A stretch of DNA of 64,000 nt from CAZVLQ01 sp964628185 (GTDB lineage: Bacteria > Pseudomonadota > Zetaproteobacteria > Mariprofundales > Mariprofundaceae), in the NCBI GenBank assembly GCA_964628185.1, contig CAZVLQ010000003.1, positions 1 to 64,000 on the forward strand, in the 5' to 3' direction. Numbering within the stretch: position 1 is the first letter of the stretch; every line of letters starts with the position of its first letter. The position numbers were made by a program, and so were the translations under genes. The notes beneath the pieces are model-generated. The model was not told the origin of the DNA, searched no databases, and was given only the letters and a program-made list of their open reading frames with translations. Below, piece by piece: positions 44,724-54,484 of the stretch.

Positions 44724-44989
44724 CAATGATCCGCAAGGATTTCCTGCATCAGTTCCCTGGCCGTTCCGCATTTGACACGCCCCGCTTTCACATCTTCAAG
44801 CGATGCCCGGATGCGCAGCTCCCAGGCTGCATCCAGATCCTGCATCAGTTCGCTGTAATAATCTTCGGACATCACCACATATTGCGGGCGATTGCTCTTG
44901 ATCACATGGACCAGGGGCTCCTCCGCCAGGTATTCATCCACGGCGGAAATACCTTTTCGCTTGATTTCCTGGGCGGGAACTGTATTCAT
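44723..44989 (-). CDS. Phd/YefM-family antitoxin
   Basis: The 88-residue protein shows the Phd/YefM N-terminal DNA-binding fold: AQEIKRKGISAVDEYLAEEPLVHVIKS with the NRPQYVVMSEDYYSEL core, then a helical C-terminal part that should wrap the toxin. GGAGG is 8 nt before the ATG. It is the first gene of the pair and likely represses the promoter just upstream. Confidence 0.9.
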   Translation of the reverse strand: MNTVPAQEIKRKGISAVDEYLAEEPLVHVIKSNRPQYVVMSEDYYSELMQDLDAAWELRIRASLEDVKAGRVKCGTARELMQEILADH

Positions 44990-45019
44990 TGCACCACCTC
45001 CAGTGCCTGTTTCTAACTT

Positions 45020-45048
45020 AGAATAGTACTATAATGAGTACATGTCAA
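45020..45048 (-). promoter_or_regulatory. Promoter and operator of the Phd/RelE-type TA operon
   Basis: Read on the minus strand, TTGACA (45043-45048) and TATTCT (45020-45025) are separated by exactly 17 bp. The spacer is almost entirely the palindrome GTACTATAATGAGTAC (45026-45041), well placed for repression by the antitoxin. The -35 box overlaps the glyS stop codon, so the TA operon has its own promoter inside the end of glyS. Confidence 0.75.
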
Positions 45049-47117
45049 AGACACGAGACATCCGCCAGCCGGAGAAACAAAGCCCGCAGGCGTGAAAGCA
45101 GTGCCAGCCGATTGGTGCGCACGGCCCCGTCCTCAGCCATGACAAGAACCTCGTCGAAGAAGACATCCACCGGCTCACGCAGGGCGGCAAGCACCGCCAG
45201 CATGCCGGCGGGATCTTCCGGCAGGCCGGATTCCGCCTTTTGCAGGGCCGAAAACAACCTCTCTTCAGCGGCCTCCGTGAACAGATTCACATCAACACCG
45301 ACATCAACTTTTTCGGCCTTTTTCAGAATATTTGCAATTCGTTTATTGGCCGTCGCCACGGCCCGGCCCGCTTCCGAACCCGCGAAGGAGGCAAGCAGTT
45401 CAGTCACGGCGGCCACCTGCACCATGGGTCGCTCAACACTTGCATGCAGTGCGGCCGCCAGCGCCTTGCGGGTGTCACTGGCCGGCGACATACCCAGCCA
45501 GCGTTCGAGAATGAAATCACGAACCCTGCTCCGGGCGCCGGCCGGAATTGCAATGGTTACGCGCTGCTGATTCCACTGTTTGGCCGATTCATCCAGCACC
45601 TCCGACAGTGTCATCGTAACCGGCATATCCGGGGCAGCCAGCAATCGTATCAGACCGATTGCAGCCCGCCTGAGGCCGAATGGGTCGGCACTGGCGCTCG
45701 GTGCACGGCCGATATGGAAATAGCCGAGCAGCTTGTCGGCGCGTTCGGCGATGCCGATGGCGCGGGCGATACGGCTGGACGGCAGGGTGTCATCGGCCCC
45801 GGCCGGGGCGTAATGGCCGGTGATTCCTGTCGCCACGGCCTCGCTTTCACCGTCCAGACGGGCATAAATACCGCCCATGTATCCCTGCAATTCCGGGAAT
45901 TCTCCCACCAGGCCGGTGGTCAGATCGGATTTGCACAAATAGGCGGCACGCTGTGCATCGTTGGCGTCCACACCCAGAGCCCGCGCATTATCCAGCACGA
46001 AGGCACGCAGACGGCGCACCTGATCGCCGACCATGCCCAGACCCTCCTGCAAGACCACATCACTGAGGCGTTCAACACGCGCTTCAAGCGATTCCCTTGG
46101 ATCCCGATCAAAATAGAAAGCCGCATCCGCGAGTCTGGCATTGACCACCCGCTCGTTTCCGTGCACAACCACCGCCGGCTTTTTCGATGTAACATTGGCT
46201 ACGGCAAAGAACACATGGCTGGCTCCACCATCCCTGTTCCGGGCCGCGAAACAGCGCTGATGATGCTTCAACTCGATCCTGCTCACCTCCTCCGGCAGGC
46301 GAAGAAACGCCACATCATAGCGCCCGGTGACGACCTGCGGCCATTCCGTCAGATCGGTCACCTCTTCCAGCAGTTCGTTATCCTCGATCAGTTCAACACC
46401 GGCTTTGGCCGCGGCGGTGGCAAGCTGCCCGGCAATGTCCTGCCTGCGTCGTCCGCGCTCGGCCAGCACATATTGCTTTTCAAGCCAGGCGAAAGGATTG
46501 TGAATGTCCATCTCGCCGCTCGAGCCATGCACGCGATGCCCCTGTGAAACCGGGCCGGCCCGGACGCCGGCGAACGAGAATGGAATGATATCGTCGCCCA
46601 GCCGTGCCACAATCCAGCGCACAGGCCGGATAAAGGCATCATCGCGATATTCCCCGTCTTGCCAGCGCATCTGCCTGGGGCTTGGCAGTTTGCGTAGAAT
46701 ATCCGGCATGGCCGCGGCAATGATTTCACGCACTGGGCAGCCCGTCACCCGGCGCACGGCCCGCATGTAGCGGCCCTTTCCGTCACCCTTGTCCACCAGC
46801 GCAAACGCCGCCAGCGGCAGACCGGCTTTTCTGGCAAAACCCTCGGCCGCCTTTGTCGGCTCATCCCCGGCAAAGGCGACGCGCTCGGGCGGACCCCAGA
46901 TAATCTCTTCGCGGTCCGGCTGCATCAGCGGACATGCTCCGGCATGCAGCAGCAGCCGTCGCGGCGTCACGCCAGGCTGAATCCGGCCCGCATCCACGCC
47001 CGCACTATTCAGCAGCCCCGCAAGCGCCGCCTGCAATGCCCGGCCGAGCTCCGGGGCGACACCGGCCGGTATTTCCTCGCAGCCGATTTCAATCAACAGG
47101 GGAGCGGTGCCGCTCAT
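45045..47117 (-). CDS. glyS: Glycyl-tRNA synthetase beta subunit
   Basis: The 690-residue beta chain binds tRNA-Gly for the alpha2beta2 enzyme. It opens with [13 protein letters not shown], contains PRQMRWQDG and the HD-like central domain ([10 protein letters not shown], then [15 protein letters not shown]), and ends in an anticodon-binding domain with [14 protein letters not shown]. Length matches E. coli GlyS (689). Its ATG overlaps the glyQ stop (ATGA). Confidence 0.97.
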   Translation of the reverse strand: MSGTAPLLIEIGCEEIPAGVAPELGRALQAALAGLLNSAGVDAGRIQPGVTPRRLLLHAGACPLMQPDREEIIWGPPERVAFAGDEPTKAAEGFARKAGLPLAAFALVDKGDGKGRYMRAVRRVTGCPVREIIAAAMPDILRKLPSPRQMRWQDGEYRDDAFIRPVRWIVARLGDDIIPFSFAGVRAGPVSQGHRVHGSSGEMDIHNPFAWLEKQYVLAERGRRRQDIAGQLATAAAKAGVELIEDNELLEEVTDLTEWPQVVTGRYDVAFLRLPEEVSRIELKHHQRCFAARNRDGGASHVFFAVANVTSKKPAVVVHGNERVVNARLADAAFYFDRDPRESLEARVERLSDVVLQEGLGMVGDQVRRLRAFVLDNARALGVDANDAQRAAYLCKSDLTTGLVGEFPELQGYMGGIYARLDGESEAVATGITGHYAPAGADDTLPSSRIARAIGIAERADKLLGYFHIGRAPSASADPFGLRRAAIGLIRLLAAPDMPVTMTLSEVLDESAKQWNQQRVTIAIPAGARSRVRDFILERWLGMSPASDTRKALAAALHASVERPMVQVAAVTELLASFAGSEAGRAVATANKRIANILKKAEKVDVGVDVNLFTEAAEERLFSALQKAESGLPEDPAGMLAVLAALREPVDVFFDEVLVMAEDGAVRTNRLALLSRLRALFLRLADVSCL

Positions 47118-47971
47118 GCGTCAACCCCGGCGAAGGCATGCGCGACGGCGCGTGCCAGCCCGCGCACACGCCCGATAAAGCGCTGGCGTTCACCCACCGA
47201 AATCGCTCCACGCGCATCAAGCAGGTTGAATGCATGCGAGGCCTTCATGACTTCCTCATAGGCCGGAAGCGTCAGCTTTGCTTCCGTCAGCCGCTTGCAC
47301 TCGGATTCGGCGCGGTCAAACTGCGCATGCAGCCAGCCGGTATCGGCGGTATCGAAATTGTAGGCCGAAAATTCCACCTCATTACGGTGAAACACCTCGC
47401 CGTACGTGACCTTTTTCCCACCCGGGGTTTCCACCCAAATCAGGTCAAACACGTTTTCCACACCCTGTAAATACATCGCCAGCCGTTCCAGACCATAGGT
47501 AATCTCACCGGGCGTGCGCGAAAGTTCCACGCCCCCGATCTGCTGAAAATAGGTGAACTGGGTAATTTCCATGCCGTTGAGCCAGACCTCCCAGCCCAGC
47601 CCCCAGGCGCCAAGCGTCGGGCTCTCCCAGTCATCCTCGACAAAACGGATATCATGCACCTGTGGATCAATGCCGATTTCATGCAGGGAATCCAGATACA
47701 GGGCGAGGATATCTTCCGGCGCCGGTTTCAGGACTACCTGAAACTGGTAGTAGTGCTGCAGGCGGTTCGGATTTTCGCCGTAACGCCCGTCAGTGGGCCG
47801 GCGGCAGGGCTGCACGTATGCCGTATTCCATTGTTCATCATCCAGAACGCGCAGGAAGGTGGCCGGATGGAAGGTGCCCGCCCCCATCGGTGCGTCATAA
47901 GGCTGCTGCACCACGCATCCTCGCGCGGCCCAGTATTGCTGTAATGTGAAAATTAAATCCTGAAAGGTCAC
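47114..47971 (-). CDS. glyQ: Glycyl-tRNA synthetase alpha subunit
   Basis: The 285-residue alpha chain is the class II catalytic core. Typical segments are [24 protein letters not shown] at the start (given here in family form), [31 protein letters not shown] and [21 protein letters not shown] in the middle. The real start is the GTG at 47971; the 91-codon upstream extension of the frame runs through the family C element and has no homology. Length then fits the family (E. coli 303). Confidence 0.96.
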   Translation of the reverse strand: MTFQDLIFTLQQYWAARGCVVQQPYDAPMGAGTFHPATFLRVLDDEQWNTAYVQPCRRPTDGRYGENPNRLQHYYQFQVVLKPAPEDILALYLDSLHEIGIDPQVHDIRFVEDDWESPTLGAWGLGWEVWLNGMEITQFTYFQQIGGVELSRTPGEITYGLERLAMYLQGVENVFDLIWVETPGGKKVTYGEVFHRNEVEFSAYNFDTADTGWLHAQFDRAESECKRLTEAKLTLPAYEEVMKASHAFNLLDARGAISVGERQRFIGRVRGLARAVAHAFAGVDA

Positions 47972-48049
47972 GAAATTATCCCGTTTCTCCCTGATTCCGG
48001 CATGCGGTCGCAAGCCTACCTTCGCATCCGACTGCTTGCCAGCACTGCC

Positions 48050-48210
48050 CTTTACACACAAATCACACTTCGGAATTCTTCCGGACGGGTCAGGCCAGGA
48101 TGCAGTGCACAGGCAACGGTGATACCATCGGCAAGCGCCACAACGCAGGGTTGGGTCGTCTTGAAGGGTTCCCTGCGGGCGAGTCATTGAAGTGTGATTT
48201 GTGTGTAAAG
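48050..48210. mobile_element. Family C palindromic element, 161 bp
   Basis: Perfect 21-bp terminal inverted repeats, CTTTACACACAAATCACAC (48050 on) and its complement ending at 48210, enclose a shortened family C core that aligns in blocks with the 43519 copy in reverse orientation. It occupies most of the 360-bp spacer between divergent glyQ and miaB; 48211-48331 shows nothing further. Confidence 0.85.
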
Positions 48211-48331
48211 AGTGAAGCCGGCGTGCCTGATGCTTGCATTGCAACCATCGCTGACCTTATGCTTTCAGCTATCATCATGATCAGCACGCTCTTTTTCCGG
48301 GAAACTCGCAACTTGGACGGCGCGATGCGCC

Positions 48332-49681
48332 ATGGGGACGGATAGACTGGACACGCTTTTTATCAAAACCTACGGCTGCCAGATGAACGAGTATGATTCC
48401 TCGCGCATGGCCGACCTGATGCACAGGGCTTATGGCCTGCGCCTTGCGTCATGCCCGGAAGATGCCGATGTCATCCTGATGAATACCTGCTCGGTGCGTG
48501 AAAAGGCCGAGGAAAAGGTGTATTCCGAGCTTGGCCGTTACCGCCTGCTCAAGCGGGAGCGTCCCGATCTGATCATCGGTGTTGGCGGCTGCGTGGCCCA
48601 GCAGGAGGGCGAGCGCATCCAGCGGCGGGCGCCGTTCGTGGATATCGTGTTCGGCCCGCAGACCTATCACAGGCTGCCGGACATGGTGAAGCAGATTCGC
48701 CGAAAGCGGGTTAATCTCACCCGTATCGACATGCCGGAAATCGAGAAATTCGATCACCTTCCCAGAGCGGAGAAAACGGGGCATTCCGCCTTCGTGACCA
48801 TCATGGAAGGATGCGACAAGTTCTGTACATTCTGTGTCGTCCCTTATACGCGCGGCCCGGAAATCTCCCGGCCGGTTGCGGATATCCTGGATGAATGCAG
48901 GGGCCTGCTGGCACGGGGGGCGCTGGAAATCACGCTGCTGGGTCAGAACGTAAACGGCTATCTCGGCGCGGGGCCGGATAGCGCCGAATGGGATTTCACC
49001 ATGCTGCTGTATGCCGTGGCCGGACTCGACGGTCTGCAGCGGTTGCGCTTCACCACCAGCCACCCGATGGAAATGAATGACGCCCTGATCGGTGCTTTTG
49101 CGGAAATCCCCCAACTGATGCCCTATCTGCATCTGCCCGTGCAAAGCGGTTCCGACCGTATTCTCAAGGCCATGCACCGGGGGCATACAGGGCGCCGGTA
49201 CCTGGACATTATCGAGCGCCTGCGCAAGGCAAGACCGGACATCGCCCTGTCATCCGACATCATCGTCGGTTTTCCACACGAAACCGAAACCGATTTCGAG
49301 GATACCCTCACCATGGTGCGTGAAGCCGGCTTTGATTCAGCTTTCTGTTTCAAATACTCGCCCCGGCCGGGCACGCCGGCGACCAAAGTGAAGGATGGCG
49401 TGCCGGAAGCCGTCAAGGATGAACGTCTGCAGCGCCTGCTTGGGCTTATGCGCCGGGTCGGCAGTCGCCGCTATCAGGCCAGGGTTGGCAGCGTCGTGAA
49501 GGTGCTCGTAGACGGAAAAAGCCGTAAGACCGGAGACATGCAGGGAAGAACGCCCGACTTCAAAATCGTCCATTTTCAGGGGCGTGAATGCCTGCGCGGC
49601 CATATTCTTCCGGTCAGGATCACCAGGGCCTGCGGCCAGTCCCTGCGTGGCGAACAGGTGCTCGGTGGAGCAGCCTTCTGA
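48332..49681 (+). CDS. miaB: MiaB, tRNA-2-methylthio-N6-isopentenyladenosine synthase
   Basis: The 449-residue methylthiotransferase modifies A37 of tRNAs. The N-terminal cluster ligands are C16 (TYGCQMNE), C53 (NTCSVREKA) and C87 (GGCVAQQEG). The radical-SAM CxxxCxxC is C161, C165, C168 in GCDKFCTFCVVPYTRG. A C-terminal TRAM domain follows (about 385-447). It heads the miaB-phoH-ybeY-corC-lnt cluster. Confidence 0.97.
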   Translation: MGTDRLDTLFIKTYGCQMNEYDSSRMADLMHRAYGLRLASCPEDADVILMNTCSVREKAEEKVYSELGRYRLLKRERPDLIIGVGGCVAQQEGERIQRRAPFVDIVFGPQTYHRLPDMVKQIRRKRVNLTRIDMPEIEKFDHLPRAEKTGHSAFVTIMEGCDKFCTFCVVPYTRGPEISRPVADILDECRGLLARGALEITLLGQNVNGYLGAGPDSAEWDFTMLLYAVAGLDGLQRLRFTTSHPMEMNDALIGAFAEIPQLMPYLHLPVQSGSDRILKAMHRGHTGRRYLDIIERLRKARPDIALSSDIIVGFPHETETDFEDTLTMVREAGFDSAFCFKYSPRPGTPATKVKDGVPEAVKDERLQRLLGLMRRVGSRRYQARVGSVVKVLVDGKSRKTGDMQGRTPDFKIVHFQGRECLRGHILPVRITRACGQSLRGEQVLGGAAF

Positions 49682-49701
49682 ACGCCTCCGGTTCATTTGA
49701 T

Positions 49702-50673
49702 GTGTCTCACGACAAACACAGCGTTTGCCTGAACATGCCCGCTGCCGGCCCGGATGTGCTGCGCAACCTGTGCGGCGCGGGCAACCGCATCATCCACCGC
49801 CTTGAGACGCAATTCGACGTACGCTTCATGGGACAGGCCGGAAACTGGAGTATTGAAGGGGTGAATGCCCGGGCAGCAGCCGATACGGTTAACGCCCTCA
49901 TTCCCTGGGCTGAAAAGGGCGCAATCGAGGACGTGCAGCTGGAAGGCGTCCTGCGCAACCAGGCGGCGGTACAGAACGCGCCGGTGGGTGAGGAAAAGGT
50001 TGACATCGCCATGGTTATCGCCGGACGTCGCCGCATTCAGGGCAAAACTCCGAATCAGCGACATTATCTGGCCAGCATGCGCCGGCATGTACTGACCCTT
50101 GCCGTGGGACCGGCGGGTACCGGAAAAACCTATCTGGCCGTCGCCATGGCGGTCGAAGCGCTGCAATCCCACCATGTCGAACGTGTCATTTTGACGCGCC
50201 CGGCGGTTGAAGCGGGCGAACGCCTGGGTTTTCTGCCTGGCGACGTGCAGCAAAAGGTGGATCCTTATCTGCGCCCGCTCTTTGACGCCCTGGCTGATAT
50301 GATCGGCCTGGAGAAAATGGGCGGCATGATGGAATCCGGGCGCATCGAGGTTGCGCCGCTCGCCTATATGCGCGGCCGCACGCTTAATGACGCCTTCGTG
50401 ATTCTGGATGAAGCCCAGAATACGACGCGCGAACAGATGAAAATGTTTCTCACCCGGCTCGGTTTTTCCTCGAAAATGGTGGTTACCGGAGACACGACGC
50501 AGGTGGACCTGCCGGTCAAGCACCACAGCGGTCTGCTGCATGCCCTTCAGGTCCTGGAAGGGGTGCGGGATATCGGCATCTGCCGATTAAGCGGCAGAGA
50601 CGTGGTCAGACATCAACTGGTGGAACGCATTGTCGCTGCCTATGAACGCAGTGAGGCGGGCGAGCATGATTGA
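49702..50673 (+). CDS. ybeZ: PhoH-family ATPase (YbeZ)
   Basis: The 323-residue protein has a short N-terminal KH-like region and the PhoH ATPase domain with Walker A GPAGTGKT (136-143), Walker B AFVILDEAQNTT and VTGDTTQVDLP. YbeZ works with YbeY in rRNA metabolism. The GTG at 49702 is chosen as start because it lies just after the miaB stop; the site before it is weak. It overlaps ybeY by 8 nt. Confidence 0.93.
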   Translation: MSHDKHSVCLNMPAAGPDVLRNLCGAGNRIIHRLETQFDVRFMGQAGNWSIEGVNARAAADTVNALIPWAEKGAIEDVQLEGVLRNQAAVQNAPVGEEKVDIAMVIAGRRRIQGKTPNQRHYLASMRRHVLTLAVGPAGTGKTYLAVAMAVEALQSHHVERVILTRPAVEAGERLGFLPGDVQQKVDPYLRPLFDALADMIGLEKMGGMMESGRIEVAPLAYMRGRTLNDAFVILDEAQNTTREQMKMFLTRLGFSSKMVVTGDTTQVDLPVKHHSGLLHALQVLEGVRDIGICRLSGRDVVRHQLVERIVAAYERSEAGEHD

Positions 50674-51139
50674 TGTGCTGGTGGATGACGGCATAGAGCG
50701 CACGGGCTTGCCGGATGAAGCAAGGATACGCCAGGCCGTGGCGGCCGCCTGTGCACAGGCCGGGGTGAGCCGGAGGATTATATTGTGCCTGCGCCTGGCG
50801 GACAATGACGCGGTGCGTGAATTAAACCGTGCATGGCGCAAAATCGATGAGGTGACCGATGTACTGTCCTTTCCGATGCAGGAAGGACCGGATTTTCACT
50901 TTGATGAACCGCTGGGGGATATCATTCTGGCCTGGCCCTTTGTGAAAACTGAAGCACGACGTCTTGGCCTGGGTGCGGGTGCGCATGCCCTGCACCTGGT
51001 AGTGCACGGGGTGCTGCATCTGTTCGGCCATGATCATTCGGATGAGATGCAGGCAAGGCGCATGCAGGCGATGGAAAGCCGTGCGATGAAAGCGCTGGGT
51101 CTCCATGATCCCTTCGGGAAATCGCAAACACATGCTTGA
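50666..51139 (+). CDS. ybeY: YbeY endoribonuclease
   Basis: The 157-residue metalloprotein has the zinc signature HGVLHLFGHDH, with histidines 114, 118 and 124, preceded by TDVLSFP and LGDIILAW. YbeY helps mature 16S rRNA and control ribosome quality. The typical HLxGYDH reads HLFGHDH here, with the metal ligands kept. It overlaps both neighbours. Confidence 0.96.
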   Translation: MIDVLVDDGIERTGLPDEARIRQAVAAACAQAGVSRRIILCLRLADNDAVRELNRAWRKIDEVTDVLSFPMQEGPDFHFDEPLGDIILAWPFVKTEARRLGLGAGAHALHLVVHGVLHLFGHDHSDEMQARRMQAMESRAMKALGLHDPFGKSQTHA

Positions 51140-51956
51140 GGACTGGAGAAAACAGTGGCGCGCACGGCTGCTGGCCCGGCTGCGACCGGGACGCGATGAG
51201 GCCGAATTGCTGGAAATGATCGGCCGGGCCGAGGCCATCCAGTCCGATGATCACCGCCGCATGCTTGAAAGCCTGGTGATGTTCCGCGATGTGCGCGTGC
51301 GCGAATTGATGGTGCCGCGCTCGGAAATCGTTGCGCTTGAAACCGGCATGACGCTTGCGCGGGCGGCAAAAGAGATCGCCGGGCACGCGTATTCAAAATT
51401 GCCCGTATTTGCAGGCGACCTGGATCATATTGAAGGTATTATTCATGCCTGGGATGTGTTTTCCACACTGGTGAGGGATGAAAAAAAATCCCTTTCCGGA
51501 CTGCTGCGCCCCTGCCTGAAAGTGCCCGAATCCCAGCTCGCCATGGGACTGCTGGGGCGCATGAAACAGCAGGGCATGCATATCGCAATCGTGGTGGATG
51601 AATTCGGCGGTACGGGCGGACTGATCACGCTGTCCAACCTGCTGACCGAAATCGTGGGCTCCATGGACGAGGCGGGCGGAGGCGGGGAGGAAGAGGAATG
51701 CATCCGCAAGGCTGATGGCAGTTTCATCGTGGCCGGACGCATGCATGTCGAGGACCTGGAAGATATTCTGGGGCAATCTCTGCCGCATGGTGATTACGAT
51801 ACGGTTGGCGGCCTGATCAGCAACCAGTGCGGGCGTATCCCGGAACCCGGCGAACGACTGGAAGTGGCGGGCCTTGCCGTTCATGTCCTGGAGGCTGAAC
51901 CCAGACGCATACTCAAACTGCATATCACACCCCCCGTTGATGCACCCGCCGAATAA
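51132..51956 (+). CDS. ybeX: CorC/YbeX-family CBS-domain protein
   Basis: The 274-residue protein has a CBS pair (about 58-185: VRELMVPRSEIVAL, SKLPVFAGDLDHIEGIIH, IAIVVDEFGGTGGLITL) and a C-terminal CorC_HlyC domain (about 195-270: DGSFIVAGRMHVEDLEDILG and DTVGGLI). It is soluble and linked to magnesium/cobalt efflux or ribosome metabolism. It overlaps ybeY by 8 nt. A start nine codons earlier (51105) is possible. Confidence 0.94.
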   Translation: MLEDWRKQWRARLLARLRPGRDEAELLEMIGRAEAIQSDDHRRMLESLVMFRDVRVRELMVPRSEIVALETGMTLARAAKEIAGHAYSKLPVFAGDLDHIEGIIHAWDVFSTLVRDEKKSLSGLLRPCLKVPESQLAMGLLGRMKQQGMHIAIVVDEFGGTGGLITLSNLLTEIVGSMDEAGGGGEEEECIRKADGSFIVAGRMHVEDLEDILGQSLPHGDYDTVGGLISNQCGRIPEPGERLEVAGLAVHVLEAEPRRILKLHITPPVDAPAE

Positions 51957-51985
51957 ACCTTTGGCCCCGGCTGCATTCTTGAATC

Positions 51986-53488
51986 ATGCAGGCTGATGCA
52001 CTGGAAATAATGACTTACTCATTTCCAGTGCCCAAGTACAGATCGTGGATACAGCTGGCGACAGCTTGCCTGCTCGGGGCGGCCATGCCCTATGCCTTCT
52101 CTCCCTATGACCATAAATGGCTGGCCGTGCCGGTCCTTGCCGCCTGGCTGCTGTTGTTCACGCGCGGCCATGCATTTGCAACAGGCTGGGTCTTTGGTCT
52201 TGGCTGGTTCGGTCTCGGCGCATGGTGGCTGGCGCCAACCTTCCACACCTTTGGCCCGCTGGCCTGGCCGTGGGCGGTGCTGGCCGTTGCGTGTATCGGT
52301 GCGGCGCTTGGCCTGTATCCGGCCCTGCTGGCCTGGAGCAGCCACAGGCTGGCGGGCGGCAGCCCGCTCATCGTCCTGATCTTTCCGATCCTGCTGGTCG
52401 GCGAGGAATGGCTCCGGGGACACCTGTTCACGGGGCTGCCATGGACGCCGCTCGGCAGCTTGCTGCTGGATACGCGCGCAATTGGCTGGGCCGCGCTGGG
52501 CGGTGTTTATGGCGCGGCGTTGTTGCCCGCCGTCGCCGCGGTCGCACTGGCATGCCTGCTTAGGCCGGGGAAACGCCACTGGGGGCTTGCAGCCGCTGCT
52601 GTTGCCGGTCTGTGCTGGCTGGCCGCACCGGCGCCGTACGCCGCCAACGGCGCCACCCATCGCGTGGCCCTGGTGCAGGCTGATATCCCGCAAAGGCTGA
52701 AATGGGATAGGCGTTTCCTGAATGAAACGATGTTCCGCTATGTACGCCTGACGGCGCAGGCCGCCAGCCGCAGTGATCTGATCATCTGGCCGGAAGCAGC
52801 CATTCCCATGTTCCTGGAACGCGCACCGGAATGGCGGCAATGGCTGTTTGCTCATATGCGACAATGGCATACGGCCGTGTTGTTCGGCGGGCTGAAGCTT
52901 GATGATCATGATGGGCGAGGCGCCTACAATGGGCTTTACCTGTTTGAGGCGAGTGCTCCTGGGCTGCAATTCGCCGGCAAGCGGCATCTGGTTCCCTTTG
53001 GTGAATATGTGCCGGCCTGGATTCCCTGGGTCCATAGTCTGGTACCCAATATCGCGAATTTCCGTCCGGCCACCGACAGCGGCGTTTTGCGCGGGGTGAA
53101 CGGACGCTATGGTTCACTGGTGTGCTACGAGGCTATTTTCCCCGAAGAAGGACGCCACCGGGCCCGGCGGGCGACCGTGCTGGTCAATGTAACCAATGAC
53201 GCCTGGTACGGTCACACGCCGGCCACATGGCAACATCTCCAGGCCGCCCGCATGCGCGCGGTGGAAACCGCCCGTTATCTGCTGCGTGCCGCCAACACGG
53301 GCGTATCGGCCATTATCGGACCGGATGGCGGCATCCGGCGGACTATTCCCTGGTTCAGTCAGGGCGTGGTGCTGGGTACATACCGGGAATCAAGCGTGAA
53401 AACGCCTTATCTGCGCTGGGGCGATACGCCGCTGCTGCTGTTGCTGCCGGTTTTGCTGGCGTCGGTATGGGCCTGTCGAAAGGCATGA
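51986..53488 (+). CDS. lnt: Apolipoprotein N-acyltransferase
   Basis: The 500-residue inner-membrane enzyme adds the third acyl chain to lipoproteins. The N-terminal half has about six membrane segments, and the nitrilase domain begins near residue 225. The triad is Glu in IIWPEAAIP, Lys in AGKRHLVPFGEYVP and Cys in SLVCYEAIFPE. A final membrane segment ends the protein. A start at 52010 is possible. Its stop overlaps gpsA (ATGA). Confidence 0.96.
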   Translation: MQADALEIMTYSFPVPKYRSWIQLATACLLGAAMPYAFSPYDHKWLAVPVLAAWLLLFTRGHAFATGWVFGLGWFGLGAWWLAPTFHTFGPLAWPWAVLAVACIGAALGLYPALLAWSSHRLAGGSPLIVLIFPILLVGEEWLRGHLFTGLPWTPLGSLLLDTRAIGWAALGGVYGAALLPAVAAVALACLLRPGKRHWGLAAAAVAGLCWLAAPAPYAANGATHRVALVQADIPQRLKWDRRFLNETMFRYVRLTAQAASRSDLIIWPEAAIPMFLERAPEWRQWLFAHMRQWHTAVLFGGLKLDDHDGRGAYNGLYLFEASAPGLQFAGKRHLVPFGEYVPAWIPWVHSLVPNIANFRPATDSGVLRGVNGRYGSLVCYEAIFPEEGRHRARRATVLVNVTNDAWYGHTPATWQHLQAARMRAVETARYLLRAANTGVSAIIGPDGGIRRTIPWFSQGVVLGTYRESSVKTPYLRWGDTPLLLLLPVLLASVWACRKA

Positions 53489-54474
53489 ATGCGCCTGTTT
53501 GCGTCATTGGCGCCGGTTCGTGGGGTACGGCGCTGGGCATGGTGCTGGCCCGCCACGGCAGGGCTGTCCGGTTGCTGGACCACAATCCTGACCGGGCAAG
53601 ACGGATGCAGGCGCAGCGGGAAAACGAGGCCTATCTTCCGGGCATTGCCTTTCCCGCCAGCCTTGAAATTACGGCAGATATGGAGGCTGCACTTCGGGAT
53701 GTTCAAGCGTGTGTCATCGCCACGCCCAGCCGGGCGGCTGAATCCGTTCTGTCCCGGCTGGAAACGTTGTTTCCCGGCCCTGTCATCGCCGCTTTCAAGG
53801 GCATTCATCCCGATACCCTCGAGCGTACCGATGAACTCCTTGCCCGGTATCTTGGCCGTGACCGCATTGCCGTGCTTTCCGGGCCGTCCTTTGCGCTTGA
53901 GGTGGCAAAGGGTCTGCCCACGGCCCTGACCATGGCCGCACCCGGCGTCCGGCAGGCGGAAACGGCCGCGTCCTTTTTTGACGACACAAATTTCCGCATC
54001 TATGCCAGCGATGATCTGGCCGCGGTATCCCTTGGCGGCGCGCTGAAAAACGTGGTGGCCATCGCCGCCGGCGCCGCGGAAGGACTTGAACTCGGCCACA
54101 ATTCCGTCGCCGCGGCCATTACCCGGGGCCTGGCTGAAATGGCAAGAATTTCTCTTGCCTGCGGTGGCTGTCAGGAAACCCTGATGGGTCTGTCCGGTCT
54201 GGGAGATCTGGTGCTGACCTGCACGGGAGACTTGTCCCGCAACCGCCGGCTGGGTATCGCGCTGGCAAAAGGCATGGATGTCGCGGCAGCCGAGGCGCAA
54301 ATCGGCCAGGTTGTGGAAGGCGTGCGCACGGCCCGCGCCGTGCATGCGCTGACAGCCGGACTTGGTATCGAAGTGCCACTGATGGATGCCGTGTATCGGG
54401 TCCTGTGCGGAGAATTCGGTCTGATGGATGCCGTGGGCAAGTTGATGGCGCGGCCCGAGCGAACCGAGTTCTGA
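53485..54474 (+). CDS. gpsA: NAD(P)-dependent glycerol-3-phosphate dehydrogenase
   Basis: The 329-residue enzyme makes sn-glycerol 3-phosphate for phospholipids. It opens with VIGAGSWGTALGMVLARHG, and has AAFKGIHPDTLERTDE, SGPSFALEVAKGLPTALT and the catalytic lysine in LGGALKNVVAIAAG. The start at 53485 sits in an ATGA overlap with lnt. plsY, which uses its product, lies 6 kb away. Confidence 0.97.
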   Translation: MNAPVCVIGAGSWGTALGMVLARHGRAVRLLDHNPDRARRMQAQRENEAYLPGIAFPASLEITADMEAALRDVQACVIATPSRAAESVLSRLETLFPGPVIAAFKGIHPDTLERTDELLARYLGRDRIAVLSGPSFALEVAKGLPTALTMAAPGVRQAETAASFFDDTNFRIYASDDLAAVSLGGALKNVVAIAAGAAEGLELGHNSVAAAITRGLAEMARISLACGGCQETLMGLSGLGDLVLTCTGDLSRNRRLGIALAKGMDVAAAEAQIGQVVEGVRTARAVHALTAGLGIEVPLMDAVYRVLCGEFGLMDAVGKLMARPERTEF

Positions 54475-54484
54475 TCCGTATACC

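Noticed and set aside
47972..48244. N-terminal extension of glyQ
   Set aside because: The added 91 codons run through the family C element; the normal GlyQ N-terminus starts at the GTG at 47971.
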